A DNA stretch of 64,000 nucleotides, taken from NCBI RefSeq assembly GCF_027627475.1, contig NZ_CP115484.1, positions 2,898,001 to 2,962,000 of the forward strand, read 5' to 3'. Positions 26,803-36,502 of this stretch are shown piece after piece. The stretch's first letter is position 1. Every line of letters begins with the position of its first letter. Origin of the DNA: Paenibacillus sp. SYP-B4298. GTDB taxonomy: Bacteria; Bacillota; Bacilli; Paenibacillales; Paenibacillaceae. Below the pieces are notes generated by a model, which saw nothing but the letters and a program-made list of their open reading frames with translations, was not told the DNA's origin and did not search any database. The position numbers and the translations under genes are program-made.

Positions 26803-28341
26803 CTATCTGTCAGACGTCTCGCCCTCGGTACCTTGCGAGCGCTCTGCAGCCGTCTGTTGACCAGCAGGCGCCTCAAGCTGCACTGGCTTCGACGTTCTGC
26901 TACGGGTCAGCCCCTTGACCAGCTCCTCCAGGTCGATGCCGGATACGCTCTTGAGCATCTCAGGCGCTGTCGCCATCAGCTCCGTGACATAATTGCTCAC
27001 GCGGGCAGCCCCTTCACCCTTGCCAGTGTCCACCACCGTCAGCTTGTCGATGTTCTGGAGCGGTTCAGCCACCTTGCCAGCCAGCTCAGGCAGCATCTTC
27101 ACAATAATGTCCAATACAGCCGCCTCGCCGAATTTCTCGAACGCCTGCGCCAGCTTTTCCTTCGCCTCGGCTTCTGCCAGACCGCGCAGCCGAATGACCT
27201 CCGCTTCGGCTGTACCTTTGGCGCGCTCAGCGTCCGCCACAGCCAGACCCTCCAGCCGCTTCTGCTCGGCGAGCGCCCGCGCTTCGGCCTCAATCTTATA
27301 TTGCAGCGCATCGGCTTCACGCAGCTTGCGCGCCTTATCCGCCTCTGCCGCCTGCTCGACCGCGTAACGGTCGGCATCTGCCTTCTTCTTCACTTCCGAG
27401 TCATATTGCTTCTCGCGGCGCAGAATTTCCTTCGTCTCCAGATCAATCTGGCGTTCCTTGCGCACCAGCTCAATCTTCATCTGCTCCTCCACTACGGTCT
27501 GCTGCGCCTTGGCCTCCTGAATGGAGTACGCCTGGTCTGCTTCTGCGCGCGCTGTATCCTGATCGCGCTTGAAGGCTGCCACCTTCAGCTCCTTCTCCTT
27601 GGCTGCCTCAGCGATATTCGTATCGCGAAGCAATTCGGCCTTCTGCCCTTCCTCTTCCGCTCTCGCCTTTTGGATACGGGCATCCCGCACGGCTTCCGCC
27701 TCGGCAATATCTGCATCCCGCTTGACCATGGCAATGCGCGGCTTGCCGAGCGCATCCAGATAGCCGTGCTTGTCGCGCACATCCTTGATCGTGAAGGAAA
27801 CGATCTGCAGCCCCATTTTCTTCAGATCCTTGGCCGCAACGCCCTGAACCTCCTGGGCAAAGCGATCGCGGTTGCGATAGACCTCCTCCACCGTCATGGA
27901 GCCGAGGATCGCGCGCAGATGTCCCTCAAGCACCTCCTGCGCCTCGCTCTTGAGTGCCTCTGTCGGCTTGCCCATGAACTGCTCTGCCGCTGTGGCAACA
28001 TCCTCTGTCGATCCGCCAATCTTGATGATGGCCACGCCGTCGGCCATGACCGGAACGCCCTGCTCCGTGTAGACCTCCGGCGTCGACACATCGAGCTTGT
28101 GCGAGAGCAGCGACAGAAACTCCGCCTTCTGGAAGACGGGCAGGATGAAGGCGCCGCCTCCGCGCACGATTTTGATGCGTCGTCCCGTGTCATCCGTCAG
28201 CGTGTTTTTCGTCCCTAGGAACGAACCGGTCACCACCATCGCCTCATCAGGACTTACGGTCTTGAAGCGAGCCCAGAAGGCCAAACCTAATATGACAATG
28301 ATACCAACGACGATTGTAGGAATAATAAGAAATTCTTGCAT
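26803..28341 (-). CDS. floT: Flotillin (FloT)
   Basis: A 512-residue membrane-anchored scaffold protein. It has one N-terminal hydrophobic segment (about 4-26), an SPFH/band 7 domain (about 30-200, with KTVSPDEAMVVTG), and a long flotillin coiled coil rich in Glu-Ala repeats (about 215-400). The C-terminus is Gln/Glu-rich. It organises membrane microdomains and fluidity. The ATG at 28341 is 10 nt after AAGGGAG; the ATG at 28350 is too near it. It follows the NfeD gene as yuaF-floT does in B. subtilis. Confidence 0.95.
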   Translation of the reverse strand: MQEFLIIPTIVVGIIVILGLAFWARFKTVSPDEAMVVTGSFLGTKNTLTDDTGRRIKIVRGGGAFILPVFQKAEFLSLLSHKLDVSTPEVYTEQGVPVMADGVAIIKIGGSTEDVATAAEQFMGKPTEALKSEAQEVLEGHLRAILGSMTVEEVYRNRDRFAQEVQGVAAKDLKKMGLQIVSFTIKDVRDKHGYLDALGKPRIAMVKRDADIAEAEAVRDARIQKARAEEEGQKAELLRDTNIAEAAKEKELKVAAFKRDQDTARAEADQAYSIQEAKAQQTVVEEQMKIELVRKERQIDLETKEILRREKQYDSEVKKKADADRYAVEQAAEADKARKLREADALQYKIEAEARALAEQKRLEGLAVADAERAKGTAEAEVIRLRGLAEAEAKEKLAQAFEKFGEAAVLDIIVKMLPELAGKVAEPLQNIDKLTVVDTGKGEGAARVSNYVTELMATAPEMLKSVSGIDLEELVKGLTRSRTSKPVQLEAPAGQQTAAERSQGTEGETSDR

Positions 28342-28397
28342 GAGTTCCATTCTCCCTTCATTCGAGCTTTTCTAAGACTGTTCATGAAACACCATCA

Positions 28398-28928
28398 TTA
28401 CAGATCGATTCGGGACACCATCAGTGTGCCGTCCTTCACCTCTACCACGACAACCTTGGCCCCCAGCGGGATCGCCTCTCCATCATAGCTCGCCGCGATC
28501 TGACCCGATACGCCGGCAGCTCCGACCCTCACCAGCACCTCGCCATAGCCGGAAGGAGGAATCGAGACGAGCACCTCCGCCATCTTGCCCCCCAGCTCCT
28601 GCAAGGAATAGCCGGTCGAGTTCTCGCTGTTCTCCATCGGACGGACGTACAAGAAATAGACTGCGATCGCCAGCACGACTGCGATCATCGCCGCAAATAC
28701 GAGCACAAGCCCCGTGCCTAGAGGCGTGTACCGCTCCAGCATCAGACCTGCACCGCCGAAGATGGTAATCGCGCTGACCAATGTCATCGGCTGCAGCCAC
28801 GGCAACGCATCCCCGAACAGGAAATCAAGTGCGCCATCGGCCGCCTCGCTGATGACATCCCCCAAGATGATCGTGACCACGGCGTACACGATGCCTCCGC
28901 CAAGACAAGACCAGAATAAAAGCTCCAT
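28398..28928 (-). CDS. NfeD-family membrane protein, flotillin partner
   Basis: A 176-residue short NfeD protein of the YuaF type. Three or four membrane helices (about 1-20, 52-75, 80-105) precede a soluble OB-fold domain with GEVLVRVGAAGVSGQIAA and a closing VVVVEVKDGTLMVSRID. Such proteins localise with flotillin. The ATG at 28928 follows GGAGGAGGGGGAGAGG; the upstream in-frame start lacks a site. It is first in the operon, 56 nt before floT. Confidence 0.88.
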   Translation of the reverse strand: MELLFWSCLGGGIVYAVVTIILGDVISEAADGALDFLFGDALPWLQPMTLVSAITIFGGAGLMLERYTPLGTGLVLVFAAMIAVVLAIAVYFLYVRPMENSENSTGYSLQELGGKMAEVLVSIPPSGYGEVLVRVGAAGVSGQIAASYDGEAIPLGAKVVVVEVKDGTLMVSRIDL

Positions 28929-29185
28929 CCTCTCCCCCTCCTCCCAACAACAGGCTCCATCCATCCTGAACGCTACACTATACCTATACGGCGCAACTGC
29001 GAAAACGTTTCATTTATTTAACGTTTCATCCAGAATCCTATGGTTTTAGGCTTGATCAGGATTGTACTTCCCGCCTAATTCACTCCCCCATCCTGTTAAC
29101 ACAATGCCAAGGAGAAGTCAACGTGCTGCGGGTTGGCGATTTATGTTATAATAAGGAGGCGATTTCAGAGGAGGAATACATAGTA

Positions 29186-32100
29186 ATGAAAGACGACCGT
29201 AAAAAAGCTGCCGCAGGGCGCAACAAATGGCTCACCTTCGGTCTTATAGTATGGACAACAGTAAAATGGATTTTCATCTTCTGCCTGACTGCCGGTTTGT
29301 TCGCTGGCGGCGCGGTAACCGGCTATGTAGCCGCGCTGGTCAAGGAAGAACCCGTTCGTCCGCCATCGTTGATCGAAGAGAAGATTAATGAGAATGTGAT
29401 TACCGGTTTTGCGTATTTTAACGACGGCTCGCCGATCGGACAACTGCGAACCGAGGAGGATCGGCGTCTGGTCGAGCTGAAGGATATTCCACAGCAGGCT
29501 ATCGACGCACTGCTCGCGATCGAGGATAACAACTTTGACAAGCACGTCGGCGTTGATGTGAACGGTCTGGGCCGCGCCGTAAAGCAGAAGCTGCTGAACG
29601 AGGATACGCAGACCGGCGGCAGCACACTGACCCAACAGCTCGCCAGACGGGTGTTCCTTAGTCTGGATGTGACCGATGCGCGCAAGGTCAAGGAAATATT
29701 TCTATCGCTGCGAATGGAGCGTTACCTGACCAAGCCGCAGATTTTGACTGCCTATCTGAATAAGATGCCCTTCGGTAATGGCTCCAATGGCTACCAGGTA
29801 TTTGGCATAAAGGCCGCGGCCAAGGGGATTTTCAATATCAGCAATCTGAATGATCTGAACATTGCCCAATCCGCCTATCTGGCGGGCTTGCCGCAGTTGC
29901 CTTCCGTTTATTCTGCCTTTACAGGCAAGGGCGAATTTAACGAGAAAGGGTTTAATCGAGCCATTGAGCGGCAGAAGCGTGTTCTCGCTCGCATGCTGGA
30001 GACGGGACGGATTACGTCGGCTCAGTATTATGAAGCGCTAGAGTTCGATATGAAGTCATCTCTGGCCAAGCCGGCTAAGAAAGCATACGCTACCTACCCG
30101 TACTTGATGCTGGAGACGGAGCGCAAGGCTGCCGAGGCTTTGCTGCTGCATGAGAACACCAATCTGACCAAGGCCGACCTGTCCAAGCCAGAGAACAAGG
30201 AGTTACTGGAGGAAGCGCGGCAGAAGCTGCTCCATGGCGGCTACCGCGTCTATACGACGATTGACCGCAAGGCTTACAGCCTGATGCGGAACATCGCCGC
30301 CGACAAGAACAACTTCTCACCGGATTCGAAGGAGAAGGGTGTCGAGCAGATCGCAGCGATCATGATTAATCATAAGACGGGAGCGATCCTGTCCATGATC
30401 GAAGGCAGGGATTTCTATCTGGAGCAGATGAACTACGCTACCCAGATGACACGCCAGCCAGGCTCGGCGATGAAGCCGATCGCCGCTTATCTGCCAGCCC
30501 TCGACAAGGGGCTTGTGCAGCCGGGCAGCATCATCGATGATGCTCCGATCGTGCTGAAGGATGGCGGCAAGGGCTACCATATTCCGAAGAACGCGAACAA
30601 CTATTACAGCGGCCTGGTCACGGCGCGCGATGCGTTGAACCGCTCGCTCAATCTGCCGGCGCTCAAGCTGTTCCTGGATGAAGTGAAGATAGATAAGGCA
30701 TGGGACTTCACGAAGAAGCTCGGCATTACAACGATCCAGGAGAGCGACTACGGTGCTCAAACCGGGGTCATCGGCGGCTTGGCAGTTGGCGTATCCGTCG
30801 AGGAATTAACCAATGCCTATGGCGCCATCCCGAACGGCGGGGTATTCAATGACGCCTATATGATTGAGAAGATTACAGATTCCAATGGAAAGATCGTCTA
30901 TGAGCATAAGGCGAGTCCACAGCGCGTCTTCTCCGAGCAGACGGCGTTCCTGATGACGGATATGCTGCGCACCGTAATTAGCGCGGGCAATGGTACCGCT
31001 CATTCACTCGCCTCATCGTTCAAAAACTATAAGACCATCCCGATCGCGGGCAAGACCGGCTCGACCCAGAATTACGCTGACGTGTGGTTCATGGGCTTCA
31101 GCCCGGACATCACGCTGGGCGTATGGGCTGGTTATGAGAAGCAGATTCATGTGCTCACCACCAAGGATGCGCGTGCACGGGCGCGGACGATCTGGTCGAA
31201 GATTATGAATGACATTACTGCGGAGAAGCCGGAATGGTTCACAACAAGCAAATTCAATCAGCCGGAAGGCATTGTCAAAGCTACCGTATCTGGACTGAGC
31301 GGCAAAAAGCCGACGGCGCTGACAAACAAATATGTGACCGACTGGTTTAATAAGGAGTTTCTGCCTAAGGAGAGCGATGATGCGATCGTGAAGAAGGCAT
31401 TCATCCGCTACAATGGCGTGAATTACATTCCGCAGTCTGCAACACCTAAGGATTTTGTGGAGGAGAAGACGGTATTCGTCCGCAAGAAGCCGCTGGATGA
31501 GCTGATGGACGAAATCTCAGCCGCCCTGCCTCGGATGCCGGCTGGCAGCAGGAAGCCGCTGAGCTACTATCTGCCACGCGATGCGAACAATGATGCTCCA
31601 TCCAAGGTTGACCCGCGCAAGGACGATGGCAAGGCGCCTTCCGCACCATCGGGAGTAACCATTAACGCTAACGGTGGTTCCGTCAGCATCTCGTTCAAGA
31701 GCAGTCCTGAGAATGATGTGGTCGGCTACCGGTTATACCGCTCCGCTGATCATACAACGTATCAGAATGCTGGCAGTGTCATTATTAGCGGGGACGACAA
31801 TGTATTCGTCAGCTCCATCGCAGGCGCCGGAGCATACAGCTACTATGTGACGGCTGTAGATGTGAGCGGCAAGGAATCTGCGCCGAGTGCTGCAGTATCC
31901 ACCACAGCACCGAATCCGCCTATCGAGCTGCCGGGCAATCCGGAGACAGATGGGGGCAACAGTCAAGGCGAAGCACAGCCTAAGCCCGATCAGGGGACGC
32001 CAACGAACAACAACGGTTCAACCGAAGCTGGCGAGCGCCCAGACAACGGCGGCGCACCTGCCCATGCCAAGACACCTGCAGCGCCTACCGGGCTGAAGGT

Positions 32101-32329
32101 TGAGGCAACAGAGCTTGGCTTCAAGATTTCCTGGAATGCCAACGGCTCAGGCGATAAGGTGACCAAGTACAATGTGTATTATAGTGAGAATGGAAGCAAA
32201 TATACGAAGATTGGTTCGACAGGACAGACCCGATTCGAGTATGTCTCACCAGCCAGCAGCGGATATTTCCGCATCTCGGCCTCGAATGACGCTGGCGAGT
32301 CTGGCACTTCGTCTACTGTCAAGCTGTAG
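29186..32329 (+). CDS. Class A penicillin-binding protein (PBP1A) with fibronectin type III repeats
   Basis: A 1047-residue bifunctional peptidoglycan synthase. It has a cytoplasmic tail, one membrane anchor (about 20-50), a GT51 glycosyltransferase with EDNNFDKHVGVD and GGSTLTQQLARRVFL, and a transpeptidase with SAMK (active Ser), SLN and KTGS. After about residue 820 it carries two fibronectin type III domains, split by a Pro/Gly/Asn-rich linker. The FN3 domains are extracellular and may bind wall polymers or partners. The ATG at 29186 has GAGGAGG upstream. A terminator follows; the gene is monocistronic. Confidence 0.93.
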   Translation: MKDDRKKAAAGRNKWLTFGLIVWTTVKWIFIFCLTAGLFAGGAVTGYVAALVKEEPVRPPSLIEEKINENVITGFAYFNDGSPIGQLRTEEDRRLVELKDIPQQAIDALLAIEDNNFDKHVGVDVNGLGRAVKQKLLNEDTQTGGSTLTQQLARRVFLSLDVTDARKVKEIFLSLRMERYLTKPQILTAYLNKMPFGNGSNGYQVFGIKAAAKGIFNISNLNDLNIAQSAYLAGLPQLPSVYSAFTGKGEFNEKGFNRAIERQKRVLARMLETGRITSAQYYEALEFDMKSSLAKPAKKAYATYPYLMLETERKAAEALLLHENTNLTKADLSKPENKELLEEARQKLLHGGYRVYTTIDRKAYSLMRNIAADKNNFSPDSKEKGVEQIAAIMINHKTGAILSMIEGRDFYLEQMNYATQMTRQPGSAMKPIAAYLPALDKGLVQPGSIIDDAPIVLKDGGKGYHIPKNANNYYSGLVTARDALNRSLNLPALKLFLDEVKIDKAWDFTKKLGITTIQESDYGAQTGVIGGLAVGVSVEELTNAYGAIPNGGVFNDAYMIEKITDSNGKIVYEHKASPQRVFSEQTAFLMTDMLRTVISAGNGTAHSLASSFKNYKTIPIAGKTGSTQNYADVWFMGFSPDITLGVWAGYEKQIHVLTTKDARARARTIWSKIMNDITAEKPEWFTTSKFNQPEGIVKATVSGLSGKKPTALTNKYVTDWFNKEFLPKESDDAIVKKAFIRYNGVNYIPQSATPKDFVEEKTVFVRKKPLDELMDEISAALPRMPAGSRKPLSYYLPRDANNDAPSKVDPRKDDGKAPSAPSGVTINANGGSVSISFKSSPENDVVGYRLYRSADHTTYQNAGSVIISGDDNVFVSSIAGAGAYSYYVTAVDVSGKESAPSAAVSTTAPNPPIELPGNPETDGGNSQGEAQPKPDQGTPTNNNGSTEAGERPDNGGAPAHAKTPAAPTGLKVEATELGFKISWNANGSGDKVTKYNVYYSENGSKYTKIGSTGQTRFEYVSPASSGYFRISASNDAGESGTSSTVKL

Positions 32330-32346
32330 TCTTGCGTGAAACCTAT

Positions 32347-32386
32347 ACTCCCTGTCTAGATGATGAATCATCGGATGACAGGGAGT
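32347..32386 (+). terminator. Terminator after the PBP1A gene
   Basis: ACTCCCTGTC pairs with GACAGGGAGT around a 20-nt loop, followed by TTTTGTG. Confidence 0.8.
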
Positions 32387-32427
32387 TTTTGTGTACGAGG
32401 TTATTTCATGTGTACGATGCCATCAAA

Positions 32428-32470
32428 TGAAGCAAGCCGGGCTGCCCATGCGGGAACCCGGCTTGCTTCA
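32428..32470 (-). terminator. Terminator after acsA
   Basis: A perfect 14-bp stem (32428-32441 with 32457-32470) lies just beyond the acsA stop on the minus strand and is followed by TTTGATGG. Confidence 0.7.
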
Positions 32471-32488
32471 TAATGCTGCAATGATGGA

Positions 32489-34210
32489 TTAGTCCTCTAT
32501 CGTCGACAAATCTCCAGTTGGCAGATTCAGCTCCCACGCCTTGAGCACACGGCGCATAATTTTGCCGCTGCGCGTCTTCGGCAGCTTATCCTTGAACTCA
32601 ATCTCTCGCGGTGCTGCGTGAGCAGACAGCCCTTCCTTCACGAACTGGTAGATCTCCTTCTTCAGCTCCTCCGACTCGGAGTATCCTTCGCGCAGCGAGA
32701 TGAACGCCTTGATAATCTCGCCCCGCATCGGGTCCGGCTTGCCGATTACGCCCGCCTCCGCAACAGCAGGGTGTTCCACCAGCTTGCTCTCCACCTCGAA
32801 AGGCCCGACCCGCTCGCCCGCCGTGTTGATCACATCATCGATTCGTCCTTGGAACCAGAAGTAGCCCTCCTCGTCCTTGTAGGCGGAGTCGCCAGATACA
32901 TACCAACCAGGAATGCGGAAATACTCCTCGTACTTGGATGGATTATTCCATATCTTGCGCATCATGGATGGCCATGGCGTCCGAATCGCGAGATTGCCCA
33001 TCCGGTATGGAGGCAGCTCATTGCCGCTATCATCCAGGATCGCGGCCTGTATGCCCGGCAGCGGCTTGCCCATCGAGCCCGGCTTAATATCCATGCATGG
33101 ATAGTTGCAGATCAACTGAGCGCCCGTCTCCGTCATCCACCATGTATCATGGATGCGCTGACCGTAAGCCCTCATCCCCCAACGTACCACCTCAGGGTTA
33201 AGCGGCTCTCCCACACTCAGCACATGTCTGAGGCTGTCCAGCCGGTACTGACCGATAACATCATTGCCCGCTCCCATCAGCATACGGAAGGCTGTAGGCG
33301 CGCTATACCACACGGTCACGCCATACTTCTCGATCGTGCTATACCAATCCTGCGGACTGAAACGGCCGCCGCGAACGACGTTCGTCGCTCCATGCAGCCA
33401 CGGTGCGAATATGCCGTAGGAGGTGCCCGTCACCCACCCCGGGTCGGCTGTACACCAATAGATGTCATCCTCCTTCAGGTCAAGCACAACCCTGCCGGTA
33501 TGATAATGCTGAATCATGGCGTTGTGGACATGAAATACGCCCTTGGGCTTGCCTGTCGAGCCAGAGGTATAGTGTATGAGCAGCCCATCCTCGCGATCCA
33601 GCCATTCCAGCTCTGCCTCCTGCGCTGCACCAGCCATCGCTTCCTGATAGGAGACGACATCCTCCAGGCCGCTCGTATCTCCGACAACAATAATATGCTT
33701 GAGTTCCGGCAGTTCCTGCCGCGGAATGCGTCCGAACAGCGAAGGCGTCGTAATAATCGCTACTGCGCCGCTATCCTGCAGCCGATCTCTCACAGCGGTC
33801 TCCATGAACGCCTCGAACAGGGGACCTGCTACCGCGCCGCGCTTGAGAACACCCAGCAAGCTAATATACAGCTCAGGGGTACGAGGCATGAAGATGAACA
33901 CGCGATCACCCTTGCCAATACCCAAGCCCTGCAGCACGTTGGCAAACCGGTTCGACTGCGAGCGAAGCTCTGCGAAGGTGTACTGCTCGTCTCTGGACGC
34001 ATCGCTATAGTATAGCGCAACCTTCTCTCCTCTGCCCTCCTCGACATGGCGGTCTATCGCCTCATGCGCTGCATTAAGCTTACCTGTCCGACTCCATGTA
34101 AATTGCTTCTCCACATCTTCAAATTGAAATTGCGCGTAAGTGTCCTCGTAGCTTCTCATGTTAGGGTCGGAAGCTACCGCTGCCAACCGCTCTTGATGCA
34201 GATTTTCCAT
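32489..34210 (-). CDS. acsA: Acetyl-CoA synthetase (AMP-forming)
   Basis: A 573-residue cytosolic enzyme that activates acetate to acetyl-CoA. Core motifs are YTSGSTGKPKGV (ATP-binding P-loop), the acetate-pocket region WCTADPGWVTGTSYG, TWWMTETG and GWYVSGDSAYKDEEG. The C-terminal PKTRSGKIMRR has the catalytic Lys at about residue 550, the site acetylated by AcuA in B. subtilis. The ATG at 34210 matches the family length; earlier in-frame starts lack spacing from AGGAGAGG. It diverges from acuA-acuC across a 347-bp gap with two cre-like sites. Confidence 0.95.
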   Translation of the reverse strand: MENLHQERLAAVASDPNMRSYEDTYAQFQFEDVEKQFTWSRTGKLNAAHEAIDRHVEEGRGEKVALYYSDASRDEQYTFAELRSQSNRFANVLQGLGIGKGDRVFIFMPRTPELYISLLGVLKRGAVAGPLFEAFMETAVRDRLQDSGAVAIITTPSLFGRIPRQELPELKHIIVVGDTSGLEDVVSYQEAMAGAAQEAELEWLDREDGLLIHYTSGSTGKPKGVFHVHNAMIQHYHTGRVVLDLKEDDIYWCTADPGWVTGTSYGIFAPWLHGATNVVRGGRFSPQDWYSTIEKYGVTVWYSAPTAFRMLMGAGNDVIGQYRLDSLRHVLSVGEPLNPEVVRWGMRAYGQRIHDTWWMTETGAQLICNYPCMDIKPGSMGKPLPGIQAAILDDSGNELPPYRMGNLAIRTPWPSMMRKIWNNPSKYEEYFRIPGWYVSGDSAYKDEEGYFWFQGRIDDVINTAGERVGPFEVESKLVEHPAVAEAGVIGKPDPMRGEIIKAFISLREGYSESEELKKEIYQFVKEGLSAHAAPREIEFKDKLPKTRSGKIMRRVLKAWELNLPTGDLSTIED

Positions 34211-34280
34211 GATTACCATCCTCTCCTGAGTCCCTCTCTGTTGCGTTCCCGCGTAGCGGCACAATCGCTGGGGCAATGTT

Positions 34281-34296
34281 AGAATACGCTTTCAAG
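34281..34296 (-). promoter_or_regulatory. cre-like CcpA site upstream of acsA
   Basis: On the minus strand TTGAAAGCGTATTCTA differs from the cre consensus (WTGNAANCGNWNNCAW) at one core position. In Bacillus acsA is repressed by CcpA through such sites. ccpA itself is 3 kb away. Confidence 0.55.
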
Positions 34297-34509
34297 ATGT
34301 CTAATTCTATACGGCTGCCTTGCAATCGGTCTTATCGGAGAGACTGCGAGGCCAGCCGGAGAAGCTATAGGCTGCGCAGCTTGCATCGGAGCTGCTACCA
34401 TCGCCTGCGTGATTCATTGATTACGATTATAACATAGCCCAGTTCCAGACGGCTAGCGTGTGTTTATGCACTTCTCTCTATGAAGCCTTCCTTTACGCGG
34501 AGGTTATTT

Positions 34510-34526
34510 TTTGATACGCTTTCAAT
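34510..34526 (-). promoter_or_regulatory. cre-like CcpA site upstream of acuA
   Basis: ATTGAAAGCGTATCAAA on the minus strand shares TTGAAAGCGTAT with the site near acsA and has one mismatch to the cre consensus. It lies 32 nt before the acuA start, where it could block transcription. Confidence 0.5.
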
Positions 34527-34557
34527 AGCGGCTATCTGGCAAGAGAGGAGCGGTATC

Positions 34558-35190
34558 GTGGAGCATCTAAAAATTATACACGAGCTGAATCTACCATCCC
34601 CGCAGGGCGATCTGGTCATCGAGGGCCCGGTGCCCCCGGAGCAATTGGAGCACTATGAGATGCATCCTGATTTGGATGCGTTCAGGCGGCCGAAGGAGCA
34701 GCACGCGGCTTTGGTGGAGATTGCGGCGCTGCCGGAGGGACGGATTATCCTTGCAAGGAACGGGCAACTGATCGTCGGGTATGTCACCTTTCACTACCCG
34801 GATGAGATGGAGCGTTGGTCTGAAGGCGGTATGGTGGATCTGGTAGAGCTCGGCGCGATCGAGGTAGCCAATGATTACCGTGGGATTGGCCTCGGCAAGC
34901 GGATGATCCAGACGGCGTTCGCAGGCGGACAGCTTGAAAATATGATCGTGTTCACGACCGAGTACTATTGGCACTGGGATCTGGAGGGCAGCGGCCTCAA
35001 CGTATGGGAATACCGCGCGATGATGGAGAAGCTGATGAAATCGGTGGATATGGTCTGGTTCGCCACAGACGATCCCGAAATTTGCTCGCATCCGGCCAAT
35101 TGTCTGATGGTGAGAGTCGGTTCCCAGGTGCCGCTGGCATCGATTGAGCAATTCGACCGCGTTCGCTTCAAGCAACGGTTTATGTATTAA
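34558..35190 (+). CDS. acuA: AcuA, protein lysine acetyltransferase acting on AcsA
   Basis: A 210-residue GNAT-fold enzyme, the same length as B. subtilis AcuA. It has LELGAIEVA-type motif A in the segment VELGAIEVANDYRGIGLGK, which holds the acetyl-CoA pyrophosphate loop, and the AcuA-specific TTEYYWHWDLEG and CSHPANCLMVR. It acetylates the catalytic Lys of AcsA and switches it off. The GTG at 34558 follows GAGGAG by 7 nt and aligns with the Bacillus start; the ATG at 34480 does not. acuC follows after 24 nt. Confidence 0.95.
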   Translation: MEHLKIIHELNLPSPQGDLVIEGPVPPEQLEHYEMHPDLDAFRRPKEQHAALVEIAALPEGRIILARNGQLIVGYVTFHYPDEMERWSEGGMVDLVELGAIEVANDYRGIGLGKRMIQTAFAGGQLENMIVFTTEYYWHWDLEGSGLNVWEYRAMMEKLMKSVDMVWFATDDPEICSHPANCLMVRVGSQVPLASIEQFDRVRFKQRFMY

Positions 35191-35214
35191 ATGGTTAGGG
35201 GGGCATGATTACAT

Positions 35215-36387
35215 ATGGCGGCTAATGCGGTACTTGTTCACCATCCACAAGCGCTTCATTACAAATTCAACGAGCAGCATCCATTCAACCCGGTGCGGCT
35301 GACGTTGACGATGGATCTGCTGCGGCAGCTCGGAGCGCTGGATGAGCACCAGATGGTGCAGCCCGCTCCCGCACAATACGCCGATCTGTTGCGAGTTCAT
35401 CGCAAGGACTATATCGAGGCAATTGCCGCGCTCAGCTCCCCTTCTCCAGCGCCTGACCTGCTTGCACAAGCGGGCCGATATGGCCTGGATTTTGAGGATA
35501 CGCCGTATTTCTCCGGCATGCATGAAGCAGCCGCAGCGATTGCGGGCGGATCGCTGCATGCGGCAGAGCTGGTCATGTCCGGCCAGACCCAGCACGCGAT
35601 GCATATGGCTGGCGGACTGCATCACGCCTTTCCCGAGCGCGGGGCAGGGTTCTGCATCTATAACGATACAGCCGTGGCGATTGCACATATTCGGGAGAAA
35701 TATAATGCACGGGTATTGTATATCGATACGGACGTCCATCACGGGGATGGTGTCCAGTGGATGTTCTACAATGACCCGGATGTCTGTACCTATTCGATCC
35801 ATGAGACGGGCAAATTTCTATTTCCAGGCACCGGATTCGTCTATGAGCGCGGGGATGGCGAAGGCTTCGGCGCCTCCTATAACATTCCGGTAGAGCCCTA
35901 CACGGAGGATGATTCCTGGATGGAGTCCTTCACGACTACCGTGGAGAAGGTGGCAGCCGCCTTTCGCCCCGATATTATCATCAGCCAGCACGGCTGCGAT
36001 GCGCATGCGCTTGATCCGTTATCGCATATCCATTGCAGCATGAGAATCTATCAGGAGATGCCTGCAATTATCCACCGGCTGGCTCATCACTATGCGCAGG
36101 GTCGCTGGGTCGCTGTAGGCGGAGGCGGCTACGACATCTGGCGCGTGGTGCCGCGTGCGTGGGCGCTCGTCTGGCTGGAGATGTGCGGTCATCCGCTGCT
36201 GCGGACAGATCACCTGGAGCAATTGTCGATGCCCGAGACATGGCGACAGCGCTGGACGCAGCAGGCAGATGACGAACTGCCCACATCCTGGCTTGACGAT
36301 AGTGCAAGCTGGACGCCGATGCCGCGGCGCGCCGAGATTGCACGCAAGAACAGGGAGACTGCACTTATTGCTGTACAAGACTTGTAA
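35215..36387 (+). CDS. acuC: AcuC, NAD-independent protein deacetylase
   Basis: A 390-residue class I HDAC-like hydrolase that removes the AcuA-made acetyl group and reactivates AcsA. Zinc-site motifs are AGGLHHAFPERGAGFC, YIDTDVHHGDGVQWMF, ISQHGCDAHALDPLSH and VGGGGYDIWRV. GGGGGG lies about 11 nt before the ATG. In B. subtilis the operon is acuABC; the CBS-ACT protein AcuB is missing here. Confidence 0.95.
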   Translation: MAANAVLVHHPQALHYKFNEQHPFNPVRLTLTMDLLRQLGALDEHQMVQPAPAQYADLLRVHRKDYIEAIAALSSPSPAPDLLAQAGRYGLDFEDTPYFSGMHEAAAAIAGGSLHAAELVMSGQTQHAMHMAGGLHHAFPERGAGFCIYNDTAVAIAHIREKYNARVLYIDTDVHHGDGVQWMFYNDPDVCTYSIHETGKFLFPGTGFVYERGDGEGFGASYNIPVEPYTEDDSWMESFTTTVEKVAAAFRPDIIISQHGCDAHALDPLSHIHCSMRIYQEMPAIIHRLAHHYAQGRWVAVGGGGYDIWRVVPRAWALVWLEMCGHPLLRTDHLEQLSMPETWRQRWTQQADDELPTSWLDDSASWTPMPRRAEIARKNRETALIAVQDL

Positions 36388-36398
36388 CGGTCAGAGAT

Positions 36399-36451
36399 AC
36401 ATACAGCGCCGCAGCTTACGTGTGGATACACGAGGCCGCGGCGCTGTATGT
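36399..36451. terminator. Hairpin between convergent acuC and mtnN
   Basis: A 14-bp GC-rich stem (36399-36412 with 36438-36451) and a 25-nt loop. It has no clear T tract, so termination is probable by position only. Confidence 0.5.
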
Positions 36452-36502
36452 TGTGGTGCTATATGTTGTAGCGTTGTATGTATCTGCTGTTGGTGCAGCA
36501 GC

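Noticed and set aside
26350-28218. 622-codon open frame opposite flotillin
   Set aside because: It mirrors the Glu-Ala-rich coiled coil of FloT, which gives Leu/Arg-rich antisense. It also runs through repeat copy D and overlaps the end of rpsD.
32618-34015. 465-codon open frame opposite acsA
   Set aside because: Antisense shadow of a clear AcsA with no start signal or domain.
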